DNA of 64,000 nt from Buchnera aphidicola (Microlophium carnosum). Its GTDB lineage: Bacteria > Pseudomonadota > Gammaproteobacteria > Enterobacterales > Enterobacteriaceae. Position numbers and translations under genes: made by a program. Positions 29,081-38,504 of the stretch are shown piece after piece. The stretch is taken from NCBI GenBank assembly GCA_011752475.1, contig CP048747.1:434001-498000 (forward strand), written 5' to 3'. How positions within the stretch are numbered: position 1 is the stretch's first letter; each line of letters begins with the position of its first letter. The notes beneath the pieces were generated by a model. The model was not told where the DNA came from and searched no databases. It saw only the letters and a list, made by a program, of their open reading frames with translations.

Positions 29081-29785
29081 TCATTCGAGAAAATAAATTT
29101 CTTCTTCTGACATACCAAGAATATTTTTTGTAGTAGTATATATATTTTCTATAGATAAATATCTACTTGTAGATAAAAAAATGAATATATAAATTGTTTT
29201 TTTAAATAATTTTTTATGTTAGTATCATGCTAATCTAATTTTGTTAACATTTTAAACGTTCTCTTTTGAATAAAAAAATATGATAATAAATTCTTACTTT
29301 TTGAATGATTATAATCTAACACAGTAAACCATATTTGTACTAATAATATATTCAAAAAAAATGCCTAATCTCTACTTTAGTAGTATGATTATAAAAATTA
29401 ACTCCCTTTATATCTTTTTTCATAATTTTCCATATTGTGCTTCCTGTCATACTGGAAAGATTCTTGTTCTAAAAACTTTTAAAATTTAATTAAGTTTATT
29501 AGTTAATCTATCAATAAAATTATATGTTTTAGAAAATAAATAACTTGTATTAATCAACACTACAGGAATGTTAAATTTTTTATTTAGTTATAAGGTGTAT
29601 CAATACTATTAGTTCAATACAAACATGAAATGACATGATTTATTATATATACGGTAAATTTTTTAATTCCCAAGAAATACGATTTTCTGCAGAAAAATTT
29701 GATAACGGAAAATTAGATTTAAATAATATCTTATTTTTTTAAAATTTATTAAATTAATATTCTTAATATAAAATATAGATGTCAT
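29081..29785 (-). pseudogene. cysH: Decayed phosphoadenylylsulfate (PAPS) reductase
   Basis: ENRISWELKNLPYI matches E. coli GRVAWALDNLPGEY near the N-terminus. VFRTRIFPV.QEAQYGKL matches [21 protein letters not shown]. The very end, GMSEEEIYFLE before TGA at 29081-29083, matches the C-terminal GMAEEETRFFG; the catalytic Cys region after it is gone. Several stops interrupt. The start (ATG at 29785) is 18 nt beyond the end of the cysI remnant, matching the E. coli cysJ-cysI-cysH order. Confidence 0.9.
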
Positions 29786-29803
29786 CTTTTCTCTATATTA
29801 ATT

Positions 29804-31489
29804 CTAAAAATCATAAATAGGATTAATGATTACTTTAATAAAAATTCTTCTAATAACAAAATCTCTAAAAATCTTTCTATTTTTTCGTTGATTAAAATAA
29901 GTATTAAATAAAATATTTTCAATTATTAATATTTCTTTTTTAGTAATATTTTCTTTATAAATTTTTAGTATTCGATTTCTTATTCAATGTTTTCCAATAT
30001 AGAAGTTATATCAACTAATAAATTTATCCGTTAAACTAATTTTGGACAATAAAGATCTTACAAAACTATTAGAGGAATCTAGAAATATACGAAATTATTA
30101 TCTCTTGTTCTATACTGTATTTTAATGCCATATTTTTTAATTAAGTCATAAAAAAAATAGCATATATCTTATTCAGATATTGCTAAAAGAAAAGTAAGAA
30201 ATGAAATATACACACTATAAAAATTTTACTTAAATTACTAATTTTACTCATTAATCTATATGATAAAACTTTTTTTTATTTGATTCTTATTAGTTTTATA
30301 TACTTCAGAAACAAGTATATTTTAATTAGATGTCATTATAAAGTTACCATCATAAATATTTTCTGTTTTTAATCAACCAGATTAAAAAATTTTCTATTAT
30401 TATCATGCATACGTCTATTTTCAATAAATAATGTTAAATTACAATTATTATTTATATTTTTAATCAAGTCGAATTTATCTCTTTTTCTGATAAAATCAGA
30501 ATAGTAAATCAGTTTAGAATTAAAATTTGATTATTTTTAGGTTTCTTTTGTAAAAAAAATCTAAACTCACATTATTTATAATACATCTAGTTTTAGAATT
30601 TGTACAATCACTTCAGTTTCGCTAGTTTTTTTGAGTTATTACTATGATTTTAGCAATAAATAATATTTTTTCCACAGGAAAATAAACTATTTCTGTTGAA
30701 GAAATATCCATGTATTTATATTTCTATAAATAAAAAATAACTTTTCACTAATTAACATATTAAAACTAATAATTTTTTTTATTTTTTATGATAACAATAA
30801 AATTTATATCATTAGTATATAAACATACGTCATTATATAATGAAATAACTAATTTTTTTAAATTATTTAAATAAATATGTTTTCTTAATATAGGTTCTTT
30901 TTCTATTGTCATATTTTTTTTGATCTAGCTAAATTTCTACATATTCTTTCGTATGTGGTAATAAACAGTTTGAAATTTTTTGCATACATTCATCATCTTT
31001 TTTATGAATGGAAGATACTAGTAAGATGTGCCATATGCAAAGTACATGTCTATTTACACCATTATCAGTAGCTAATGAATTTAATCCTATATCATACAAC
31101 ATTATATATAGATCTTTTATTTTTTTTAAATCCCATAGAATTGAGAAGTTTAACAGTTAGTTAAACAAATAGTTCTATATAACGTGTATTTACTAGAAAA
31201 ATCATCAATTTAAATTATTTTTGTATATTTCTAACCTTCCCTGGTAATCGATAACAAAGAATATTGTATAATATGGTTCTAGTTTTGATTTATTTTTTGT
31301 AATACGTAAGTCAGAATCATCTTTCTGATATATACCATAAAATCGAACAAGTGAAAAATTATCTCTACTAAAACTGTTAGTAATCTCATTTTTTCAATTA
31401 TTAAACATTGAACTACGAAGACAATTGCTATTTTTAATATGTTCTGAATTAGTTATTTTTTTAAAACGATTGTACTATAGTTTTTGCAT
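29804..31489 (-). pseudogene. cysI: Decayed sulfite reductase hemoprotein subunit
   Basis: The ATG (31487-31489) overlaps the cysJ stop (TAATG), and the fifth codon is already a stop. FKKITNSEHIKNSNCLRSS matches E. coli LTDAERMKHESNYLRGT, and SRDNFSLVRFYGIYQKDDSDLRI matches [23 protein letters not shown]. The C-terminal RIFIKVIINPIYDF before TAG matches AGIIRPVLDPARDLWD. The gene is close to its original length, so decay is mainly by point mutation and small indels. Confidence 0.9.
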
Positions 31490-33294
31490 TAATATACATT
31501 TCTTTGATAACGTTTATTTAAACGAAGATTCTTTAAAAATTCATAAGAATTTTCAATATTCAATTTATTATTTTCACTAATAATATCTAACAATGCTTTT
31601 TCAACATCTTTTGCCATTTTATAAGCATTTCCACAGACATATATTTGAGCTCCTTCTTCTATCCAAGACCAAATTTCTTTTCCATTTTCTCTTATTCTAT
31701 CTTGTATATATACTTTATGCTCTTGATCTTGTGACCAAGCTAAATGCATATTAGTAATTAGACCTTTTTTTATGTATTGCTGCCATTCTGTTTGATATAA
31801 AAAATCTTCAGTAAAATTAGGATTCCCAAAAAAAATCCAATTTTTTCCTTTAGAGTTATCATTATCTCTTTGCTGCATAAAAGAACGAAATGGAGCAATT
31901 CCTGTTCCTGAACCAATCATTATTATCGGAATATTTTGATTAATAGGTAGTCGAAAATTATTATTGGTTTCAATAAAAATTTTTATTATAGAATTTGATT
32001 TTAAAGATTGTGCAAGATAACCAGAAGCCCCTCCTGAATATGAACAACCAGAAATTAACTTTTGTACCACTCCAACTGTAATATGCACTTCATCGTGAAT
32101 TGCTGCTTGCGAAGAAGAGATAGAATATAATCTAGGTGTTAATGGACAAAGTAAACTAATTAATTGTTCAGAAGATAATTTTGATGGATAATCAGTTATC
32201 ATTTTAATTAAAGGCGTATGAATAATATATTGTTGTAAATCAGCATCATGAGATGCAATATTTTTTAAAATTGTATTTTTTGTAAAATTTGCATAATTTT
32301 TAACAATATTTTTAGTATTAGTTGTTAATTCAAAATTATTTTGTAAAGCATCAAAAATCGTAATAATATTATTTTTAATTTTAATTTTATCAAATGTTTT
32401 TATAGAAAGTAATTCTAATATATTTTTTATTAGATTAGTGTTATTTTTATACCAAATACCAATGGCATCACCAGGTACATAATTAATATTTAAATTACTA
32501 ATATCAATTTCAATATGATGAACATCTTTTATAGAATTACGACCAGTAATTTTTTGATTGGTTAAAACAACAGCTGTAGCAGGATTTTTTTTGGTATAAT
32601 AAGATGTTGAAAGTATAGATTTCGCTGCTTTTTTTAAATATGAGAAACTAGGTTGTAAAATCATTTCTTTATTGTTAATATTTTTTAATAAGTTTCGAGA
32701 GCATTTATTATAATTATTTTCACATTCAATATCAGAATCACATCGATTTAATAAAGAATTGCTTCCTAATTCTTTAAATCTTTTAGAAAAATTTTTCCCT
32801 TCCTGACAAAATAAATTACAGGATATATCTCTTAATACAAAAATACTATAATATAAATTATTTAAATTAGGAGAATTTCTTGACATAATAAAGTTATATA
32901 AAGATAATGCTTCTTCTGGAATCTCACTTTTACCTTGAGTTAAAATAATTAAAATTAATATTTTTTCGTCTTTGATGTTGTGGAATTTATAATCAATCGC
33001 ATTAAGCAAACGATTTTTTCTATTGTTTTTATTAAAATATTCATGAAGACGTTCGGATAATGACTTTACGTTGCCAGTTTGAGCAGCAGAAATGATGCTA
33101 ATAATTTGATCGTTATCATTTAATTCATTTTTTTTAAGAGATTTTGCATTAGATGTTTGATTTGCAATTTTCCAAAAATCACCTGACAGACAAGCATTTT
33201 GAATATTAGTACAAGTACTTTTAAGTTGTTTTAAATTATTTAGTTGTTCTGGACTTAATGGAAGTAAAAGATCAAACATATTTTGATTTTTCAT
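31489..33294 (-). CDS. cysJ: Sulfite reductase flavoprotein subunit, FMN site decayed
   Basis: CysJ passes electrons from NADPH via FAD and FMN to the CysI hemoprotein. The frame is open over 601 residues (E. coli 599). The first FMN loop is kept (ISAAQTGN for ISASQTGN), but the second reads TQGKSEIPEEA instead of TQGEGEPPEEA, and the third reads FVLRDISCNLFC instead of FSLGDSSYEFFC, losing the Gly and the stacking Tyr. The FAD/NADPH half is well preserved: TPRLYSISSSQA, GGASGYLAQ, GSGTGIAPFRSFMQQR, and the C-terminal RYQRNVY with the terminal aromatic residue. All downstream pathway genes are dead. It may be decaying from the flavodoxin end, or be kept as a flavodoxin reductase-like module. 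Confidence 0.9.
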   Translation of the reverse strand: MKNQNMFDLLLPLSPEQLNNLKQLKSTCTNIQNACLSGDFWKIANQTSNAKSLKKNELNDNDQIISIISAAQTGNVKSLSERLHEYFNKNNRKNRLLNAIDYKFHNIKDEKILILIILTQGKSEIPEEALSLYNFIMSRNSPNLNNLYYSIFVLRDISCNLFCQEGKNFSKRFKELGSNSLLNRCDSDIECENNYNKCSRNLLKNINNKEMILQPSFSYLKKAAKSILSTSYYTKKNPATAVVLTNQKITGRNSIKDVHHIEIDISNLNINYVPGDAIGIWYKNNTNLIKNILELLSIKTFDKIKIKNNIITIFDALQNNFELTTNTKNIVKNYANFTKNTILKNIASHDADLQQYIIHTPLIKMITDYPSKLSSEQLISLLCPLTPRLYSISSSQAAIHDEVHITVGVVQKLISGCSYSGGASGYLAQSLKSNSIIKIFIETNNNFRLPINQNIPIIMIGSGTGIAPFRSFMQQRDNDNSKGKNWIFFGNPNFTEDFLYQTEWQQYIKKGLITNMHLAWSQDQEHKVYIQDRIRENGKEIWSWIEEGAQIYVCGNAYKMAKDVEKALLDIISENNKLNIENSYEFLKNLRLNKRYQRNVY

Positions 33295-33484
33295 CGTACT
33301 AAATATCCAAATTTTATTACATTAACAACTTTATATTATCAATAGAATATAATTTACAGAAAATATGAATTTTCAGCTACTAGTCTAATGATAAAAAAAA
33401 TTTTATGTAAAATTCTTTATTTTTAAAATGTCGAATAAATCATTAATATAATATATTGAGTGAAAAGACACTGTTATCAAAATA

Positions 33485-35905
33485 TTACATGTTTTCTAAT
33501 TCTTTTAATTTTATTTTTGCGTTTTCTATAACATTATTTGGCAATCCAGATAATGCAGCGACTGATATACCATAACTGTGTTTTGATATACCATTTTTGA
33601 TTTTATACAAAAAAGCTATATGTAAATTACTTTCAATAGCAGTAAAATGAAAATTTTTTACAAATTTTTCTATCAATTCTAACTTGGTTAATTCAAAAAA
33701 ATGTGTAGATAATAGTGTCATAGATTTATTTTTATTTATTAAATATCTAGAACATGACCAAGCTAAAGATAAACCCTCATTAGTTGAAGTTCCCCTTCCT
33801 AATTCATCAATTAAAACTAAACTATTAGCTGTTGCATTATGAAGAATATTAGATATTTCTGTCATTTCCATCATAAAAGTTGAACATCCATTACTTAAAT
33901 CATCTGCAGAACCAATTCTCGTAAAAATCTTATCAACTGAACCAATTAAAGCATATCTAGCAGGAACAAAACTACCTATCCAAGCCATTATTACAATAAG
34001 AGCAATTTGACGCATATAAGTGCTTTTTCCTCCCATATTTGGTCCTGTTATAATAAGCATTCTCTGCTTTTTTGATAAAACAACAGAATTGCTTATAAAT
34101 GGAGTCTTTAAAAGACATTCAATAACTGGATGACGACTATCTAACAAAGAAACACCATATTTTTTACTCATAATAGGGCATACATAATTTAAAGATATAG
34201 CACGTTCAGATAGATTTACTAATACATCTAATTCTGATAATGCTAGCGCACTATTCTGTAATTTTTCTAAAAAAGGTTCTATCATGTCAAAAATTTCTGC
34301 ATATAATTTTCTTTCTAAAAATAAAGATTGAATTTCTGAATTTAAAACCTTTTCTTCGTATTCTTTTAGTAAAGGAATGCTATAACGTTCTGTATTTTTT
34401 AATGTTTGTATTCTTATATAATATTTCGGAACTAAATGAATATGACGTTTACTGACTTGAATATAATAACCAATAATTTTATTAAATCTGATTTTGAATG
34501 ATTCAATCATTACTTTTTTTTTTTCTTTTTGTTCAAATTTTTTAATGTATTCTTTAGAATTTATTTTAATAGATCGCAATTCATCTAGTTGAACATTATA
34601 ACATGCAGCGATCACATCTCCATCTCGAATAGATGCAGATGGCTTGGAACTAATTGCTTTTTTCAATAAAAATAAAATTTCCTTGAAATATCCAATAGAT
34701 ACACGTATTTTTTGTATGTGTTTTAATTTTATTTTTTTTAATATTAAATGTAAATTCGGTAAAATTTCTAGCGTAGAACGCATTCGTACAAGATCATAAG
34801 GTGAAGCAGTACGTAAAGATAAACGAGAATAAATTCTTTCTAAATCATGAACTTGACGAAGAATAGGTTGCAATTCTTTATAAAAAACTTGCAAAATCTT
34901 AACACTTTTATGACGATTTCTAACTACATTAAAATTTTTTAATGGCGAGTTTAACCAACGATTTAACAACCTACTACCCATAGATGTCACTGTTTTATTT
35001 AATATTGAAGATAAGGTATTTTTTCTTTCTCCTGAAATATTTTGATTAATTTCTAGATTTTTACGTGTACTAACATCCATCAAAATATTATCTTCTATAT
35101 AATTATATTTTAAGTAACGAATATTAGGTAAAACAGTCATATGCATTAATTTAACATATTGAAGTAAACAACCAGCAGCACGTATTACAAAATTATCTTT
35201 TTCTATACCAAATCCATTTAAACTGTAAGTATTAAATTGCAAGTTAAGCAACTTATATGATATGTCTAAATCAAACTCTAATAATGAACGTTTGCGAATA
35301 CATGTTCTATTTTCAATTAAAAACATATCTGAAAAATTTTCTGGATAGAGTATTTCTTTAGGATTTGTGCGTTCAATTTCTGAAAGCAAATCATTAACAT
35401 GAAAAATTTTAGAAACACCAAAAAAACCTAAAGAAACATCTAAAATAGAATATCCAAATTTATTATCTTCTTTCCAAATAGCAGCTATAAAATTATCTTC
35501 ATGTTCTTCAAGAAACGCTTCATCTGTAATAGTTCCAGGAGTAATGACACGAACTACTTTACGAGAAATCAATTTATTTTTATGATTGTTTTCTTTGTCT
35601 TGATTACATATTGCAATAGATTCACCTAATTTTATAAGTTTTGATAAATAATATTCTGATTTATCGCATGGAACTCCAGCCATAGGTATACTTTTCTCGT
35701 TTGAATATCCTTTTCTTGTTAAAGTAATTTTTAATAATTCAGAAATACGTTCAGCATCTTTATAAAATAACTCATAAAAATCACCCATTTGATAAAAAAG
35801 TAACATATCAGGATATTGTGACTTTAAAGATAAATATTGCTTGATCATTGGAGTATGACTATCAAGATTAGTATTAACATTTATTTTTTTTTTCATAATA
35901 TGCAA
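33485..35905 (-). CDS. mutS: DNA mismatch repair protein MutS
   Basis: MutS recognises mismatches as a dimer and recruits MutL. The mismatch-reading Phe-x-Glu motif is intact in MGDFYELF, as are the Walker A site TGPNMGGKSTYMRQ and Walker B LVLIDELGRGTSTNEG. At 806 residues it is about 47 shorter than E. coli MutS, lacking the C-terminal tetramerisation tail. The frame opens at a TTG (35905), but ATG at 35896 gives MKKKINVN and is the likelier start. It is separated from cysJ by about 190 bp; rpoS, its E. coli neighbour, is absent. Confidence 0.95.
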   Translation of the reverse strand: MHIMKKKINVNTNLDSHTPMIKQYLSLKSQYPDMLLFYQMGDFYELFYKDAERISELLKITLTRKGYSNEKSIPMAGVPCDKSEYYLSKLIKLGESIAICNQDKENNHKNKLISRKVVRVITPGTITDEAFLEEHEDNFIAAIWKEDNKFGYSILDVSLGFFGVSKIFHVNDLLSEIERTNPKEILYPENFSDMFLIENRTCIRKRSLLEFDLDISYKLLNLQFNTYSLNGFGIEKDNFVIRAAGCLLQYVKLMHMTVLPNIRYLKYNYIEDNILMDVSTRKNLEINQNISGERKNTLSSILNKTVTSMGSRLLNRWLNSPLKNFNVVRNRHKSVKILQVFYKELQPILRQVHDLERIYSRLSLRTASPYDLVRMRSTLEILPNLHLILKKIKLKHIQKIRVSIGYFKEILFLLKKAISSKPSASIRDGDVIAACYNVQLDELRSIKINSKEYIKKFEQKEKKKVMIESFKIRFNKIIGYYIQVSKRHIHLVPKYYIRIQTLKNTERYSIPLLKEYEEKVLNSEIQSLFLERKLYAEIFDMIEPFLEKLQNSALALSELDVLVNLSERAISLNYVCPIMSKKYGVSLLDSRHPVIECLLKTPFISNSVVLSKKQRMLIITGPNMGGKSTYMRQIALIVIMAWIGSFVPARYALIGSVDKIFTRIGSADDLSNGCSTFMMEMTEISNILHNATANSLVLIDELGRGTSTNEGLSLAWSCSRYLINKNKSMTLLSTHFFELTKLELIEKFVKNFHFTAIESNLHIAFLYKIKNGISKHSYGISVAALSGLPNNVIENAKIKLKELENM

Positions 35906-36058
35906 TTTATATTTCTCTGTTTATAATCAATCAATGATATTAAAAGATATACTATATATAATAGTTTTAAGCTTACGTATTATATTATTTTAAAGATTAC
36001 TTGTATTCTTTAAAAGATTAATAACAAAAAATAAATAATAAATAAATAGGTGATTAAA

Positions 36059-36688
36059 ATGAAAAAAATATTAATTATGTTATGGATTCTAATGACATCT
36101 TGTAATGTTTGTGCTTATGAATTTAATAATGGAAAAGAATATACTACAAAACATAAAATTATATCTGATATCCCTAATGTAATAGAATTTTTTTCATTTT
36201 TTTGTCCATATTGTTATGAGTTTGAAAAAACACATAATACAAGATATTTAATAAAAAATAATATCCAAAAAAATATAAATATTCAAAGATATCATGTAAA
36301 TTTTTTAGGAGGAAAAATAAGTTATATTTTAACAAAATCTTGGATAATAGCACAGAAAATTGGAATTGAAAAAAAAATTACTCTTCCTATCTTCAAAGGT
36401 ATTCAAGAAACTCATACGATCAATAATATTAACAATATAAAAAAAATATTTAAAAAAGAAGCAGGAGTTAGTGAAAATAAATTTAATAGTTTCTGGAATA
36501 GTTTAACACTGAAAATATTAGTTCAAAAACAAAAAAAAGATATTCAAAAAGTTGGTTTAGAACATATCCCAATAATGCTTATTAACGGAAAATATATAAT
36601 TGATTATTCAAAAATAGAAGACATGTTTAAAGATAGTTTTTCTCAAAAATATATTAAGTTAATTCAATTTTTGATAAATAAAAAATAA
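36059..36688 (+). CDS. dsbA: Periplasmic thiol:disulfide oxidoreductase DsbA
   Basis: DsbA inserts disulfide bonds into exported proteins. ATG at 36059 follows TAGGTG, a fair ribosome binding site, and gives a signal peptide (MKKILIMLWILM) and a mature thioredoxin-fold protein, about 209 residues in all (E. coli 208). The active site is CPYC (in FFCPYCYEF) instead of CPHC in E. coli; the cis-Pro loop is HIPIMLING (E. coli GVPAMFVNG). An upstream GTG at 36050 is possible but less likely. It is followed by polA, the E. coli order. Confidence 0.94.
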   Translation: MKKILIMLWILMTSCNVCAYEFNNGKEYTTKHKIISDIPNVIEFFSFFCPYCYEFEKTHNTRYLIKNNIQKNINIQRYHVNFLGGKISYILTKSWIIAQKIGIEKKITLPIFKGIQETHTINNINNIKKIFKKEAGVSENKFNSFWNSLTLKILVQKQKKDIQKVGLEHIPIMLINGKYIIDYSKIEDMFKDSFSQKYIKLIQFLINKK

Positions 36689-36742
36689 AATATTTAAATA
36701 TTTTTACACAACAAAAATATCTATACACATAGAAGAGAAAAT

Positions 36743-37627
36743 ATGAATCACATAAAAAACAACCCTGTTATTATAGTAGATGGAAATTTATATTTATATT
36801 CATCTTATTATGCATTTTACGACTTTAAAAATACTTTAGGAGAACAATGCGGGGCAATATATGGAATGTTAAAAATGATAGATAATATTTTAAAAAAATA
36901 TACAAATTCGAAAAAAATTATCATAATATTTGATTCATCTCAGAAAACATTTAGAAAAAAACTATTTAAAGAATACAAAAAAAATAGATCACCTATGCCC
37001 GATTCACTATATATACAAATCGAACCTCTTTTTAAAATATTAAAAAAAATTGGCATTAAAATATTAACTATTCCAGGAATAGAAGCAGATGATATTATTG
37101 GTAGTATATCTCATAAATTAGAAGCAATAGGAGACAAAATATTAATTATAAGTCATGATAAAGACATGCTTCAACTCGTAACAAAAAATATTAACATATT
37201 TAATAAAAAAGATAATTGTATTATTACACCAGAAACAATAAAAGAAAAATATGGTATTAAACCTAAGGAATTTATTGATTTTTTAGCTTTAATAGGAGAT
37301 GTGTCTGATAATATTCCAGGAGTACCTAGAGTGGGAACTAAAACTGCATTATTTTTACTAAATACATTTTCTAATATTAAAAATATTTACAATAATATTG
37401 AAGAAATAAAATTTTTACCATTTCGAAACGCCAAAAATATTGCAATTCAACTAAAAAATAATAAAGAAATGGCTTTTCTTTCATATAAATTAGCAGCAAT
37501 AAAATTAGATATTCCAATTAATATGAATTTAAAAGAAATAATTTTAAATCAATATTGTTCTAAAAATACATTTAAAATCTTTAACAAAGATATTTTTAAA
37601 TCAAAAATAAATAAAAAAATTTTATAA
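36743..37627 (+). CDS. polA: DNA polymerase I, 5'-3' exonuclease domain only
   Basis: The 294 residues cover only the 5' flap-nuclease domain. The metal ligands are visible in VDGNLYLYSSYYA, GIEADDIIGS and IGDVSDNIPGVPRVGTKTA with its helix-hairpin-helix motif. The proofreading and polymerase domains (about 600 residues in E. coli) are completely absent; yihA begins on the opposite strand 41 bp later. This truncation is typical of Buchnera. It can remove RNA primers and flaps, but gap filling must be done by another polymerase. Confidence 0.95.
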   Translation: MNHIKNNPVIIVDGNLYLYSSYYAFYDFKNTLGEQCGAIYGMLKMIDNILKKYTNSKKIIIIFDSSQKTFRKKLFKEYKKNRSPMPDSLYIQIEPLFKILKKIGIKILTIPGIEADDIIGSISHKLEAIGDKILIISHDKDMLQLVTKNINIFNKKDNCIITPETIKEKYGIKPKEFIDFLALIGDVSDNIPGVPRVGTKTALFLLNTFSNIKNIYNNIEEIKFLPFRNAKNIAIQLKNNKEMAFLSYKLAAIKLDIPINMNLKEIILNQYCSKNTFKIFNKDIFKSKINKKIL

Positions 37628-37667
37628 TTATTATAATAATAATAATTTATTTATTATATAGACATCA

Positions 37668-38285
37668 TTATTTATTTAAAATAATATATTCGTTATACCA
37701 ATGATTTATAATTGATTTCAATTTTTTAATGCCAATCTTTTTATAAGATGAAAATAACATGATTTCAAAAGAATCTAAAAAACAATTTAATTTTTTATAT
37801 ACCATATTAACTTGAATATTTTGCTGACTTGTTGTCATTTTATCACATTTAGTTAATAACACTAATATAGAGACGTTTTTATGCAAAGCTATATCAATAA
37901 TTTTTTGATCAAGTTTTTTTAGTGGATATCTAATATCCATTAAGAATATAAAACTTTTTATTTGGTTTCGTTTTTCTAAATAATTATACACTATTTTTTG
38001 CCATTTTTTTCTAATAAATAAAGGCGCTTTTGTATAACCATATCCAGGCAGATCAACTATTCTCAGACCTGAAACTATTTCAAAAAAATTAATTAATTGA
38101 GTTCTTCCAGGAGTTTTACTAAAACGAGCTAATTTTTTTTGATTAGTTAATGCATTAATAGCACTAGATTTTCCTGAATTAGAGTAACCAACAAATGCAA
38201 TTTCAATACCATCTTGAATTTCTATATCAGTTATTTTTGAATAACTTTTTAAAAAACTTGTTTTATTGTAATCTAATGAGTTCAA
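37668..38285 (-). CDS. yihA: Ribosome-assembly GTPase EngB/YihA
   Basis: This small GTPase is needed for 50S assembly. The 205 residues contain all the G motifs: G1 GYSNSGKSSAINAL, G2/switch TPGRTQLINFF, G3 DLPGYGY and G4 LTKCDKM. It is convergent with polA, as in E. coli. The C-terminus is a little shorter than in E. coli (210). Confidence 0.95.
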   Translation of the reverse strand: MNSLDYNKTSFLKSYSKITDIEIQDGIEIAFVGYSNSGKSSAINALTNQKKLARFSKTPGRTQLINFFEIVSGLRIVDLPGYGYTKAPLFIRKKWQKIVYNYLEKRNQIKSFIFLMDIRYPLKKLDQKIIDIALHKNVSILVLLTKCDKMTTSQQNIQVNMVYKKLNCFLDSFEIMLFSSYKKIGIKKLKSIINHWYNEYIILNK

Positions 38286-38504
38286 AATTTCATCCTAGTT
38301 GTTAAAATGTACAAATACTGTCTTAAAAAAATTTTATATAGAATTTTTATTACCACTTCTCTGATGTATAAAAAAAGATTTTTTACACATACTTATAAAA
38401 TTTATACGTAAATACTATTTCCTCAACACTGAATCTTATCTTTTCATTCTATCTAAAACTAGTCTGTAATACATCTATTGATTACTGCTTTAAAAGGAAA
38501 AAAA

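Noticed and set aside
24606..31488. A novel non-coding or regulatory island in a 6.9-kb gene desert
   Set aside because: Conceptual translation recovers cysC, cysN, cysD, cysG, cysH and cysI remnants in order through it, so decay of a known operon explains almost all of it.
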